In this document: positions 10,731-23,190 of the stretch, in pieces
Numbering within the stretch: the first letter of the stretch is position 1
Layout: each line of letters begins with the position of its first letter
From: Amphirosellinia nigrospora
Lineage: Eukaryota > Ascomycota > Sordariomycetes > Xylariales > Xylariaceae
DNA: 64,000 nt
Reading direction: 5' to 3'
Assembly (NCBI GenBank): GCA_004123355.1
Contig: SCHM01000003.1
Coordinates: forward strand, 6,343,058-6,407,057
Notes under the pieces: model-generated
The model's input: the letters and a program-made list of their open reading frames with translations, nothing else
Database searches by the model: none
What the model was told of the DNA's origin: nothing
Translations under genes and position numbers: made by a program

Positions 10731-11985
10731 TCATGGCTTCCACCTCCGTCTCCCACCCTCCCAATCGGCAAGAACCTTCTCAAGGCTCTTCGCAGCCTTG
10801 CGTTCGCTGCGCCGAAATGGCGCGTTGAACGGCTCGGAGAGAAACATCTTGCTGTTCGCGTGCTCGGCGGCGAACCCGACCTCGGCCTCGCGGCCGCAGC
10901 GCTCGCGCGTGAGGCGCACGGCTTCGTGGAGCAGATCTCGCGCGACGCCCTGGCCGCGATACCTGAGCTTCACGGTCCAGGCGCGGATGACGCCGCGCCC
11001 GCCGCGGAGAAACGAGCCCCGCGAACGCCGCCTGCCACCGCCGCTCGAGACGCTCGTGGACGAGGGCGACGGCTCCAGACGCAGCACCAGGGCCCCGATC
11101 AGCTGCTTGCCGAAGCGCACGCCGAGGATCAGGTCCTGCTCCGACGGGGAGGGTCGGGGGACGAGGTGGGGCTCAGCCACGACCAGCGGAGCTCCTCTGC
11201 TGCTTGGATGTAACCCCCCGTGAAATACCGGATTCCGAGGAGGTAGGTCATGATCACTCCGCAGATCATTAATAGTAAGGTCCCGATATCCTGTCGGTAC
11301 GCCCACGCGTATTGGTATGCGCCTGCTAGGGCTGCTGCTAATGGGGGAAGAAGGAAGGGTGGAAGATTAGATGAGAAGAGGATGTTTGCCGTTGCTGCGC
11401 GATGGAGTCGGCGATCAGGCGTAGGGCATCCTCTTTTTCTGTTTGTGTCTCCAGTACGCTGGTGGATAGCGAAGGCAGATCATCGGGTATGGTGGTTTCT
11501 GGCGGCTCAGCCGCTACCACGGGTGAGGATAGTGGCGATGGTAATGTTGTGGATGAGATGGGATCCATAATGGGCGCTGATAACCCCGAGGAGCTGGCGA
11601 CCAAGTTGGCTCGCAAGAAGATGAAGAAGGCTAATTGCGATTTTGTGATTAGTTTTGTGGTCACCGAGGCGGGCTCAATTGCTTGGGAAGAAGCTTTGAC
11701 GAGTTTGAGGCTGGGCTTCGATTTTTCTTCCCTCAGGGTGACGTAGGAGCTTAGTCAAGTATGTGAGGATTGAGTGAGAAGGCTATAATAGAATGCGTAC
11801 TATGCTTCACTATCCAATGCGACAAGAAATTCTTTCTGTCTGAATGCGACAGAAAATATATGAAGAAATAAAAATCGACACTTACCAGTACTGGTCTTGA
11901 GACCTGGCACCGCGCTCACTCGTTGTATCATGGTATCATGGCGGCAATATGCGCTGAGGTCTAGTTCGCGTACCACGTGGGCCAT
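10731..11985 (-). CDS. GNAT acetyltransferase-like protein with internal membrane anchor
   Basis: Exon 1 is 11886-11985 (start MAHVVRELDLSAYCRHD), the intron is 11750-11885, and exon 2 is 10731-11749. The predicted protein is about 373 residues. The N-terminal third is Ser/Pro-rich and contains VTTKLITKSQLAFFIFLRAN. A hydrophobic segment (GTLLLMICGVIMTYLLG) follows, and then the C-terminal half with the GNAT acetyl-CoA pattern RYRGQGVARDLLHEAV (motif A, R/Q-x-x-G-x-G/A). The last 350 bases are markedly GC-rich. Three one-base losses are needed to keep the frame: near 11740 (CCC), near 11341 (CCCCC) and near 11155 (CCCCC). This is a recognisable fungal family of unknown substrate. Acetyltransferase activity is inferred only from motif A; I did not identify the other GNAT motifs securely. 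Confidence 0.78.
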
Positions 11986-14900
11986 CCTGGCATAGCGACT
12001 GGTAAGCCAGCCTAGAACTACCGGTACGTAGTGGACGGGTTGGGTCGCAGTGCACCAAAAGACCCGGTGCCGACGGTCGGATTAAATGAAAATTTCGTAG
12101 TATTGCAATTTGCGCCGAATCTCTGGAATTTCCGCGCCAACGGACAAGCAAGGTCTGGACACCACAAAAAACAGCCGCAGCGGACCCTGAAAAAAAAGGG
12201 GACCGCAAATAGGTATTATATAAACGGCCTCGGGCCAGGTGGTGGAGTGCGGGGTGTGAAGAAGACCTGTTCTCCCTGCGTTCAACGCCGAAAGGGATTT
12301 GAGTAATGGGGGTATATATGATTTGATAATATGAATAATTAGATAGAAAAAAAGTGGTCGAGACGGGATGAGAGAAAGAGGGAAGTGGTCAAGAAAAGAT
12401 GATGATCGACGAAGAGGGTCCGTTGCCGTGGTTATATGGGCCGTCTCGAGAATGGTGCTACTCGTGCTGAGACGATCCTGCAGTATGGTGCAGAAGATAA
12501 CCCACGGACGAAATCACCGATTTCATTGTCCCCGGAAGGCCGCGCAGACGAAAAATGGCGTCAAGGAGGGCGAGATAACCTCAGGCCTGGCTTGGTCTGG
12601 TCTGGCTATCTGCTACTGTAGATAAGAGAGACGTGGGAGCGAATAGGATGCGATGTTCGTCCTCCAATAGGGGCTGCGGCGGTTTGGCTCTGGTTCAAAA
12701 AAACCCTTAACTGGATTCCTGGACGCTGGGCTCTGTCGCGTGATATCTAGAGCTGAACAATCGAATCGAACCGTCCCGACAGTTTTACTCACGAGTGTCG
12801 ATCGTTCTACGATGCCGGTTTAGTCAAGGCTTAAGAAGCACACTAGAGACGGCTCGGTAGAGCGGATGGGCTCAATCAATGGGCTCAATCAATGGGCTCA
12901 ATCAATGAATGCATACGTCGACGATGACCGCGCGGACTCTCTATACTACAGCAGAGCCAGTCCGCAGTCTACCCTGTCGCTTATTATACAGTACATTTTT
13001 CAGAAGAAAAGAATCGATTCCCATCCATAATTGGGAATCCTAGGCTATCCTGATTGTCTCACTGCCGAAGACGGGGTTGGGGACCTCTGTTGTCCGTCTT
13101 GGGACGCTCGTTCCAGTTCCATTGTCGATCTCCTTCGACGATTGCTCGAAAGTCGTCAACAAGGAGATAGCCGTCTGTCCATCTGCTGTTACAGAGCGGT
13201 GGATCATGCCTTCGACGCAATCCAGCTTATCCTTCGAGATCGTGCACACACTATACATAGTCGCGGGGTTGGAATGGTGAAATCCTTCTTGGGGCAACAC
13301 TGTGAGAAATGGCCAATTGGGGGGCCTTGTTGTGTCAACTTGAAACAACCATTCCAACACATGACAGGCCGCTTTGAAACAGCAGCAACGTAAGAATCTG
13401 CTCGTCAGGATCCATGGTCGCGGGGATCACTGCTGAGGGCTAGGATTGGTCCGGCTAGAGCGTGTTCGTCACAACAATCTGCATATGGATTGGTACCCAT
13501 TGCCGTCGTGGAGCTAGCTGGTAGCGTTGATTGTCCTCGCTTTAATCTGACAAACGATTGATCTTGGCGTTGAACCATTAAGCTAACATCGTCATGTGTG
13601 TACAGTAGCATAGTACACATTGCACATGCAACGGTCACGGTATTATCCACGGACCAGAGCAGTGTATTTATATCTTATAACTTCGTAGCCATAAAGAGTC
13701 GTGGGTAAGTTCTAGCTTGCGCAATTAGCTCTATACTCGTAGAATTTCTATGATCGTGGACCAGTACTGTAAGGTATTTCCATTACTTGTTCTACCTCTT
13801 ATCTTGTGATCGCCCTATCTGGTATGCATCCAACCATTCCTTTTAGATAAAGACTTGGCATCAAGTCGCAATCACGCCATTCAAAGCATGTCATCCCTTC
13901 GCAGTACTAGTGCGTTCGATTCGCCAGATGGTTGCTTGTGACCTTTGAGGGTTTTGTGACAGATAAAAACCCCCGAAGTAGAACAGAGAACAGCTGGAGT
14001 TTGTGTGCGATTTTCCGAATTATGTAGAATCGAGTAAATGGAATACGGCACTAGGTACAATCCTATATCAAGCATATTTTTGTAAAAGCAATCGCTTCTA
14101 CATATATTTATAAGAACTACTATGTATGTATTATGTAGTCTAGTTAACTACAGATCGAGCAAGAGGAGCGGAACTAGCATTCACGATATTTCGCTTTCGA
14201 CCAACTCGGATTCAAGTTGGCCTACGTTATTTCTAAGAAAATGCAGGATATAAGATACCAAAGGTAACCACCGATCTAGTGAAGTTAATGCGTTTAATAT
14301 CGAGACTTAGAATTCCCTCCCCTCCTATTATGAGAAGATCTATAGTAAAAACCGTGTGACAAAGCCTCCAGTCAGTCCTAATCGCACAGTACAACCGCTT
14401 AATAACCTCGGTCAGGCTCGGTTCTTTGCTAGCTTATCGATAATAATCCTAACATGATTTAGCTCATCTGGAAGTCCTACCAAGCCTCCAGACAACTCCG
14501 CCAAGAATGTACTGCTGTACTTACAGACGCAGTATGTGTGGTGATACCTATCTCACTGGACCCAAGGGACCCCATAGTGAGTTTGGTATAGGTTGTATAT
14601 GTACTGCCCATAGAGGTGGTGCAGGTTGTCATTGGCAAGCCAGGCTTCATCAAAACACCAGCCACACGATGTTAGTCCTATGTATCCGTTCCATTGCTTC
14701 CCTTTACAACAGAACTCCTACTTTAACCTAGTAGTCTAGTCTTATTCTCTGTTCTCGTCACCAGTCACAGTCACCAGTCACATTTGAAGGGCATTTTGTT
14801 CAGCAATAAGCAGCTCCGAAGGTTGCTATACCTGGTATCAGACAGCAACATATCGACTCTACCTTAGATGCATTTGTTCGATGGGCAATTACTTTGAAGG

Positions 14901-15639
14901 ACGCAGAGGCTCTCTCTATGAGGAAGTTGGAGTATCTTCAGATTCCTTTCATGGTGGGAAGTCGGACGTTACTCCAGTAGTGAGCTACAAACAAAGGGCC
15001 GCAACGAGTATCTCGGAATAAGATGATGAGTTTCACTTCCTGCATCATGCGGCCAAGTCATGGTCTTCCCGAGCCAGGAGCGATGAAGTGCGCGCTCTCT
15101 CGACTCTCGCCGTCGTGCAATACGTCCAAAGCCGAATGATTCATTTCAGGACTGGATATCAATTTCACAGGACGTCGAATAGCCTCAAGTTCTACGCTCG
15201 CTACTTTATTCGCTTCGGGACCCACCAGTATGGGGAGTCCACTATGATTGGACCAAGCCCAGTCCTGCAGTCAGCACTCGTTACTGCAACTCAGCTCCGC
15301 GACAAGGCGCATTGGGCGAACCCTTGTCTGCCTTGTTGCCTACCCTGCCGCGTACCTCACCGAGTCGTTTTGGACCCCAACTCCACCAGCGTGCTCATCC
15401 TATGCATCATGGTGCGCGGCGGGAGACTGTAGTAGGGCATTGCCGACCATAGCGCACGGGATCGATGACAGAGGGAGCCTGCTCACCAATGGCGCGTTAA
15501 TCCCTAGCCTGCGGTCATTGCCGGGGTCCTAGACCAACGTACAGGGTCACCGATGTACAGGTACCATTCATCCATGTCCAAAGTCCTACATCGTCATCCT
15601 CATGAAGTTGATATCTACTCCAGATCTTTAAGATAAGAC
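11986..15639. other. Gene-poor 3.6-kb interval
   Basis: No frame on either strand carries a family I recognise. It contains the GNAT promoter, a three-copy 13-base tandem repeat (12866-12907) and several mildly AT-rich stretches. Open frames at 13031-13393 (plus) and 13040-13360 (minus) overlap each other and look random. The part just before 15640 is probably the promoter of the C2H2 regulator. Confidence 0.55.
12866..12907 (+). repeat. Tandem repeat, 3 copies of ATGGGCTCAATCA
   Basis: Three perfect 13-base units followed by a partial unit. It lies in the non-coding interval upstream of the GNAT gene. Confidence 0.95.
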
Positions 15640-18600
15640 ATGGGTAGGCGGCGATCTAAATTGCCCCGTAAGACACCTCTCTTTCCCAAGCGTAAGTCTG
15701 CGCTCTGTGTAATATTTGTTCAACATGCAACAAAAAAGAGTCTCGCCACAGCCGAATCAAACTCCGTAGACAATGAACCCGTCGACACGGACCCACGGCC
15801 GGCTCGGTCATCCACTACGCTCTCGGACGGCTCCTCGTATATGAGAAGACATTCGCAGTCGAGCTTGCGGTCGGAATCTCGCACCCGTACTCCTATCTCA
15901 TGCCTGTAAGCTGGCTTCCATTTTGCGGCCGGTCCATACCAATGCTAACGCCTTCAGATCGGGAGAGCATGTCAGGAGACGACTGTGCACGGCAGAGGTT
16001 TATCGTATGGGCCGCTGTGAAACGCAACAGATCTGTCCGCATGGCGGCAAGCGAGCGGCTACGATGCCCTCTCCTGCGTTGCGGCGAATGCTTTGCTGAA
16101 CACGAGGAAATGCTAAGACATCTAACACAATGTCAGCATCTTTCAACAGGCGAGTACGTTTGCTATGAATGCATGAAGGTCGAACGCTTTAACGACAAAA
16201 AATGCACGTGCTGCCTTGGACCACCCACGAAGAGAAGACGCATTATCAACATGGCTAAACACTTCTTCTCAAACATTGGTAGTGCTAAAGTTCGACGGGA
16301 AAACCCCAACCCACAACCCTACAACAGTGCTCGATCCCGTCTCCCAGCTATGACTCGCTCATTGTGGATGAGTCCGAACATCTCAGTCGAGCGGAGGGAG
16401 GGGAGACAACGCAACGGCAAGAGAGAGGGACGAATGTTGAAATTGGTCAACCACAGCTAGAACTAAATGGTACAGAATTACTAGAGTTGGACTCAACATC
16501 GTTGCAGCCTACAGCAGAGCTCGACGCAGTCAACTACAATGCACATCGTACTGCTATATTAAGTCCCTCGAGCTCGTGGACAAGGCCACGAGAAGCTCCA
16601 TCTCCCGTACCGAGTCGCATACCCAAGCCACGACAATCATCAGACTTTGCAAATGTGCAGGCGGACACAGGAGCGCTGAATGGTGGGGGACGGCGACCAT
16701 ACTAGCCCTAATACCGGTCGATCAATACAGGACAAAACCGCATACGGCGTACTTGACACCAAGTTCATCATTCCGTACTGCTCAAAGCATATCGCCGATT
16801 ACGCCTTGGAGCACCAGCTCCAAATGTCAACTATATGGACTACAGCCTCTTGTCGAGACACTATGCTCGCTTCACGATAACACCTCTAAGCGCCCATTCA
16901 CATCCAACTGCACCACAAGAAATCAGTATACCAGCGCAGAGAAAGATACAGATATGCTGGCTTGCCTGAAGATCCCTGCCACTATTCTCTAGGGATGTAC
17001 CAGAATTACCTGGGGACGGATCGTTGCTTCCGCAATACCCCGGCTACTATCGGACCCTCTCATGTCCTCATACGACCCAAATGATAACTATTCATGGCTA
17101 TCTTCCATGAATACGGAATTAACGTTTCGCACTTCTGTCAATATGATGTATACGGACCTAACGCGAAGACTGCTATCCCGCCGGATTTTCTTGGGCCCAA
17201 ATCTCCGGTTCTGAAACGAAGGCGTTAGTTGAACAGGTATGGGATACACTAAACGAACATTTTTCTAGTTCAGTATCAAAGCTTAGCAGGCTCCAAAACA
17301 ACCACTCGCCGAAAGTCTTAGAGGACAGGCACCAAGAGCAGTTGCTTCAGCCGGTCTTACGAAGTTCAGGCGGACGTTAAACCAAGGTCATACCGTTAGA
17401 CAGGACCCTCTCGAGTATCTCTGCTTCATCCATTTAATGTACTCCATTTCCTTGGTTCTACACGAAGACAGCCTTGCTGCCATATCGAACAAGCTATACG
17501 AGCAAGCCTTAGCTTACAGTGCCTTTTCGACGCACCATACCGTGACCATTATTACCAGATTGTAACGACCATATGGCAGCAAAATTCAGAAGAGCCACGA
17601 GGAGACTTCGGAGCTTCGACGAACAGGCCGACCGGAAACAAGGGCAAAGAACCAGATTATCACAGAGCTCGATGGGTGCTATGAGCCCTGATCCTTTAGT
17701 TGTCACTGGTCAAAACTTCTTAGACGGTCAGTAGCCACCTAGGTGCTTTATTTATTCATCATAGGTCCATGCCCCAGGCTGACACAAGATAGCGCTCGAG
17801 AATATCATGGTAAATAGTAACACTCAACCGCCTCTGGAAGTCATTAGCTCAGAGCTCTGGTCATTGCATTTCACTTCGAATCAGCCCAACCTACAAGTTT
17901 CACGCTCTAACAATCGCGTCCGGATTCATCGTTCAAGACTTATGTCGGAGGTATCATGAGTCGAAGATTTCCTTCAAAAATTGAAGGAAATTGGACGAAT
18001 GCCGGGCAGGATATTAGGCACAATTCGAAAGCTTGAGCTTGAGCTCATAGAAACAGGAAAGGTAGGGAACCCAGGGTTCTACTTGTTGTCTTTGATACCA
18101 TGCTGCTCAAAAAAATCAGCTAAATCATTAAGAGGCTTCATTCATATCAATCATATATTCCTGTTCTCGCTAACCTATTTAAAGAACTACTTCACGTCCG
18201 ACGATCTGCTAAGCCAGTATGTCCCCAAGTTCGAAGTCTCTGTGACCAAGTTTATTCCCGACCGGAAAATCGATCACGGATGGACTACCATTTACTCGGC
18301 ATATCGTTCGTAGAAAGTCTACTTCGAAGTATTTCTCGCGACCTCAGCAATCTCAGGAAGGACATCCCGGGTACTTAATTCCGTATTCATACGAAGAACA
18401 GTTTTTACAGACCTGAAGACATTTGAATGGAATTATCCAATTATCCATGACAACAACAACCTGTTAGTGCCGGAGGGTTCCAAATTTTGATCCCGTAGAT
18501 CTAACGACGCTTCATGCCATCCCTCCCAATACCAATTAGTTCCTAACAGTCAAACCTCTACCCATAAGGAGTGACGCCTCTGAGACTCCCAGCGAGTCCT

Positions 18601-19093
18601 ATACAGTCTCACCAGCCCCATTATCGGACGCACCACCAGATATCCCAGTCTCCAGTTCCTACAGGTCTACGCCACCATCCAGGCCGAGGTGAAGAGAGCG
18701 AGACATCGGGCCCCTCCACACTGGCATCATCTGGTCAAAAAGTCGAGGCGAACGAGCGGTGTGGATTTGTGGCTATAGGCCGAAAGGCGACCCTCAATGG
18801 TTTAAAGGCAGCATGGCGAAACATAAGAAAATGCAACATTCGACTAACCGCCCATCATTTACAAGTGCCCATTCCCAGGCTGCAACTCTGAATACAAGAA
18901 TCGGCGGGATAACCTACGGCAGCATCAGATCGAAAAGAATCATTTTGTCGGCGATGAAGCGCGCAACGGCCGCACAAGAGGAAGAGAAGGGAGAATCCAT
19001 AGCCGGAGAAGACTAATAATGCATGTACACAGCTTTCGGATCAGGCTTATATTCGAGATGACGCGCAGGCTCAGCGTCTACACCCCAGTTTAA
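15640..19093 (+). CDS. Large fungal C2H2 zinc-finger regulator (frame-broken)
   Basis: Recognisable Pezizomycotina family, probably a nuclear transcription factor of about 1,000 residues. The start at 15640 gives MGRRRSKLPRK. Introns are clear at 15692-15751 and 15906-15957 (branch GCTAAC). An N-terminal cysteine/histidine module reads CPLLRCGECFAEHEEMLRHL followed by GEYVCYECMKVERFNDKKC. A middle conserved block spans about 17300-17680, including RQDPLEYLCFIHLMYSISLV and YEQALAYSAF. At the C-terminus are two C2H2 fingers: GYRPKGDPQWFKGSMAKHKK (about 18770-18840) and YKCPFPGCNSEYKNRRDNL with HQIEKNHF (18860-18945). At least six frame changes occur between 16040 and 18860; one in finger 1 is cured by one base between TGTGGA and TTTGTGG. 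The stop is at 19014-19016 or 19091-19093 depending on the last frame. It may be broken by assembly error or be a pseudogene; conservation to the end favours error. Confidence 0.75.
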
Positions 19094-22000
19094 TGTCTGT
19101 CTTGGTATATATCAACAAAATTCGCGCGAGGTATGAATAATCATCACGGATACAGAAAATGGGGTTTTTTTCATTCCGCCTACGTTCCTCTATTCACTTC
19201 TTTCAACTTATGAAAGGAGTCATTATGTATACGGTTTATTACGTATAGGGAAATAGAGGGAAAATAGAGACAACTACACGCGTACACAGATAGACATAAG
19301 GCGGGCTCAGCATAATCAGCGACGGGACAATCGTTACGAACAGAACAGACTCTAGACATAAGAGACAATAATCAAACAGTTGGCACTTACTCGACATAAG
19401 GTTTCATGGAACACGCGATTGGACACAGCGGACTGGCCAGAGTGCGATGTACCGATACATGGGAAAACTAGCAGGGGACACAACCGAATCCCACCGTGAT
19501 CTATGACAAGATGCATGTAACATCGTCATATTGTTCCCACTAGTGGTTTTTTTCTCGGTCCCTCTATCTCTCTTCCCTTGTTAGGCTCACCGCCTCGCGC
19601 GTTCTCCCATCTCCCGCGTCTTGCCTCGAACAGCAATTGCCTCAGTGTCAAGGCTTGCATAGAAGGAATAATATTGCACACTTTGAAAGAAAAAAAAAGG
19701 GGGGAGGAGGGTGGAGTGCAGAAGGAAGGTTAGCCGACAAATTTTAAGCCGCGCGAACATTGATATCGCAGTACAAATTTTTAACTAGATTAGGGGAAAG
19801 TTCCTTGCATGCCCACGCACAAAGACGGATGGGATGGGGATGTATTCGTTACCACATTCACAAGTACCCTGAAAAAAAAGGGGAGACTGGGGTTCGAAGC
19901 CAAGAAACTAACGCCAAGCTTGGTAGGGGGTTGCGGTTGGTGACCCTATATTAGCGCTCCTAAGTGGGCTTCGTAGGGCTGCTTTTCAATGTCGCAATTC
20001 GAATGGGGGAGGTGGACAGGGGGTGTGGCACAGGCGGCTAATTCTCTCATAAGGCCAGCCCTACGGGGCAGATGGGCATGGCGATGATCATTGGATTTCG
20101 GGGTAAGTTGCCTGATTAAGCCGTTCATCAAATCGACCTTCTCACCTCATTCACCAACCCCCCCCCTGGGCTCCCAAATTCACGTGTTTTTTTTAGACGT
20201 GGAAATTGACTTTAGGGAGGGTTCTACATGCGAACACTGCATAAGAGAGGGGGGGGGTTATCTCTATCTCCCAGTACCAGTACGGGACTTTGGAATTCAA
20301 AGTGGGTTCGGTTGGGATGGTCACATAGAGTCAGCGGTTGGTGGTGTACTTGCTGCATTGCTTGCCACGTGTCTCGCGCAGTACAGTGCCTAGGAGGGAC
20401 CGTAGACGTAGGTAAGTAGTCATGAGATGGTCCAGAGGCAGTGTTCAACGGCTATCTCATGCTGAGAGGCGCTGGGAGGATCGTAAGGCGGTGCTAGATC
20501 ACAGGCATAGCAGGGGGATGGCCGACTCTGACGGCCGTTTAGTGGAGCAAACGACAGACGAACAGCCACCAAGCGGGTTGTTGGCTATCTCTAGTATAGC
20601 AGGTGGTTAAGATGGCTAATGAAACCAAAAAAAAAATCCCCGGCATACCGAAGGCTGAGGATTCCTCTTCTGGAAGCTTTCGTCTGAGTCTTTTTCCGGA
20701 TCTCTCGCTCTCCGTAGGTTAGCAACTCGGTAGCCGGCCCACCACGCATAGTACAATACATATGTACAGGTAGCTAATGTAATCCGACCCTCCAACAGGA
20801 AGACCGGGCATGGAGGAAGACGACCAGCGCCGGTTGGTAATTGGCTGCTCCAGGCATAGTCTGTCAATCATGCGCATCTCCAGCTCGTAGCCTATCAAAT
20901 CACACACATCGAAATAGGGGGGGGATCCCACTAACATAAGCTCGCAGCTGCGAGAAGATAGCTGCTTGCGATATCTTAGGTACCGACTGGCTGAGCTATG
21001 CAGCAATGCGCCATGAAACTCCACCAGGTAGATCCCCGGCTCGGCTCTGCGAAACATGGTCGCGCCGAAAGCAAATTGAAACGGGACCAAGACGAGACGC
21101 GAACGTCGTAGCTATGGGTCGGCGATGCCGGCTGCGACGCTGTATGCAGATTGCTTACCACCTCTCAATTCTCCCTCGCTCCTTGGTGCCTTTACCGAGC
21201 TATGTCTAGGGTGTGTTACCCAAAGGTAGAGAGAAACACGGTAGGTGTGTCATCTTCACGTGGGGTGGAATTGCTATTGTGATTATTCACAAAACGAAAC
21301 AAAACAACAAAACAGCAAAATAAACGTCATCATCATCTGACTTTTTGCTCTCTCGTTTACAGTGTGCTGTGCCGCCGGTGGGCTACGTCTTGTGATGCTC
21401 ACGCCTCAGGTTAGTGTGTAACACGGGTGACTGGTTCATCCCCTAGCAAGGCTTTCAACACCGTGTAAGCTTCGAGGCCGGATCACGAGCTTTACCTTTT
21501 TACCCATCTCTCGTTTGCCATCAGGCTGCTTCAATTGTTGCAGTTCGGTCCCTCTTTGTCGTGTCGGCATCTGCTTCTTTTTGCTTGTCTATGTCAGTAT
21601 CAGTCTGCGAGTACTAGGAATGATTTCCATGGTCTCGTGTCCCCAGTCCAACCGCGAGCCATATTCGGAGCCGCTGGTAACCCCGGTCTTTTGACTGAAT
21701 TCTGAGCATATGTGTATGATGGTGATGAGATAGCGAAGAAGGACATCATCATCCCAGTATCATTCAAATCAGCCCACCTACATCAAATTAGGCTAAGAGA
21801 TCTACCTGTGCACGCCCATCGCTGACGCCAGTTGCTGGTGTATATGGGAATGCAAAGAGAAACACAAGTGACGGCCTATCTCTCCGCTTGTCACCTCGCT
21901 CTCTACACATTCTTACTCTTCTTTTTTCGTTAATAGTTGGCTCATACCCACTCCATGACGCTTCCTTGCCAGATACTGCAAGCTCGGAGTCAGCTATCGC

Positions 22001-22152
22001 CAATTAAGGCGCGATTTAGGGTGCTTCAGAAACTTTCAGGCACTGTACTAGCCTGAAAAGGGGGGCCTATACTCCGCGAAAGTTACCAAAACAAGGGGGA
22101 AAAGTTCTGAAAATTACTCACTAGGAATCTGGGTGCTTGCGGATTAGGGGAT
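19094..22152. other. Gene-free 3-kb interval
   Basis: No conserved coding signal. It has long mononucleotide runs (A near 19690 and 20629, C near 20159-20167, G near 20249-20257) and a purine-rich stretch near 21295-21330. The 123-codon minus frame at 20719-21090 resembles nothing I know. Confidence 0.55.
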
Positions 22153-23190
22153 CTAATTCATGTCAATTCGCTCGTGCGTTATGAGTAGATGTAACATTCT
22201 TAAACTACAAGACTTACTCCTAAAACCGCACCGGTATGCATAGTCGTAATCGAGGACCCAATACTCATATTGCGTCAAGTCTGGTCTCCCTCCATGTTTA
22301 AATGCAAAGTAGTCAATCTATCGGGAGTTATCAAAGATTAGCACACTTAGGCCTCATGACGAGTAATAGTTCTGCTGAGGGGGTGTGGGGGTGGATAAAC
22401 GTACCATCTTAATGATATCCGCGTAGTCTCTCAATTCGAAATCCCAAAGTTCATCTACGTCGATGTTGCTCACTTTAATCATGACTTTCAAGCGGAGTAG
22501 TGAATTCTTTTCTGACCATGCTCCCAGGACGTCCTCCAGGGCCTGTAGCCAAACGCGACCGCTCGAGTAATCTTCACAATCGCCAAGGGATAGCTTTACC
22601 TCTACGAAGCGGATGTTCTGGAGTGTAGGCTTACTGATAAATGAGGTGAGGGGTAGTGGTTTCGCGTTTCCCATGATCCAGGGCGGAATTCGGTCAAAGA
22701 CGAAGGGGCGTAGCCAGAGGACGGTCAGAGCCTCTCTTGTAATCTGCTTGCAGAGAAGTAGTATGGTCGGTGTGTAGAGGCTAATAGAAATGTCGGATGG
22801 CATATCATCCATGCTGCGGGCTCTGACCTTATCAACTTGATGGTAGTACGCACTAAAAAGTTCACGGCAGGTAGGATAATTGATGGTGTACTGATAAATA
22901 GCGTTACGTGTCTCAGCCGGAAAGCTACCAAGGAAAGAGTAGCCAGTGTCTTTATCAGGTGGCGGCTGACTTGGCGTGATAGTTGGGATACAGTAAGACG
23001 GGAGGTTACTTAAAGCCAACCGGATTTCATGAGGCTGAGGCCGGAGTATGACGGGTTTCGGAGGTGGTATGTCGGCGAAGAGCTTGACTCGGGAGGCTGG
23101 GTCTTTGGATGCCTTCTGAATTCGTTCCCGGCCCCGACGTTGCATGGTAGTCCAATCAACGTAGTTTTTATAGGCTATGGCCTCATTCAT
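22153..23190 (-). CDS. Uncharacterised protein with 2EXR/F-box-like motif
   Basis: Exon 1 is 22405-23190, the intron is 22318-22404, and exon 2 is 22153-22317; splicing is in phase 0 between IIKM and IDYFAFKHGG. About 316 residues. The N-terminus is basic (MQRRGRERIQKASKDP). The core FLGSFPAETRNAIYQYTINY, followed by LLCKQITREALTVLWLRPFV, is the pattern of fungal 2EXR/F-box-like proteins that start with L/F-P-x-E-x-R-N-x-I-Y. The C-terminal exon is rich in Tyr and Trp (YEYWVLDYDYAYRCGF). Unlike its neighbours, this gene needs no frame correction. The ATG at 23190 is the first in frame. A GTAAGT in exon 2 (GGAGTAAGTC) could be another donor, so the last 20 residues are uncertain. Function unknown. 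Confidence 0.75.

Noticed and set aside
10716-11223. Two long plus-strand frames (141-165 codons)
   Set aside because: They are antisense shadows of the GC-rich GNAT coding region, which carries the real motif.
13031-13393. Overlapping frames of about 106-120 codons on both strands
   Set aside because: Neither strand shows a family signature or splice-site support.
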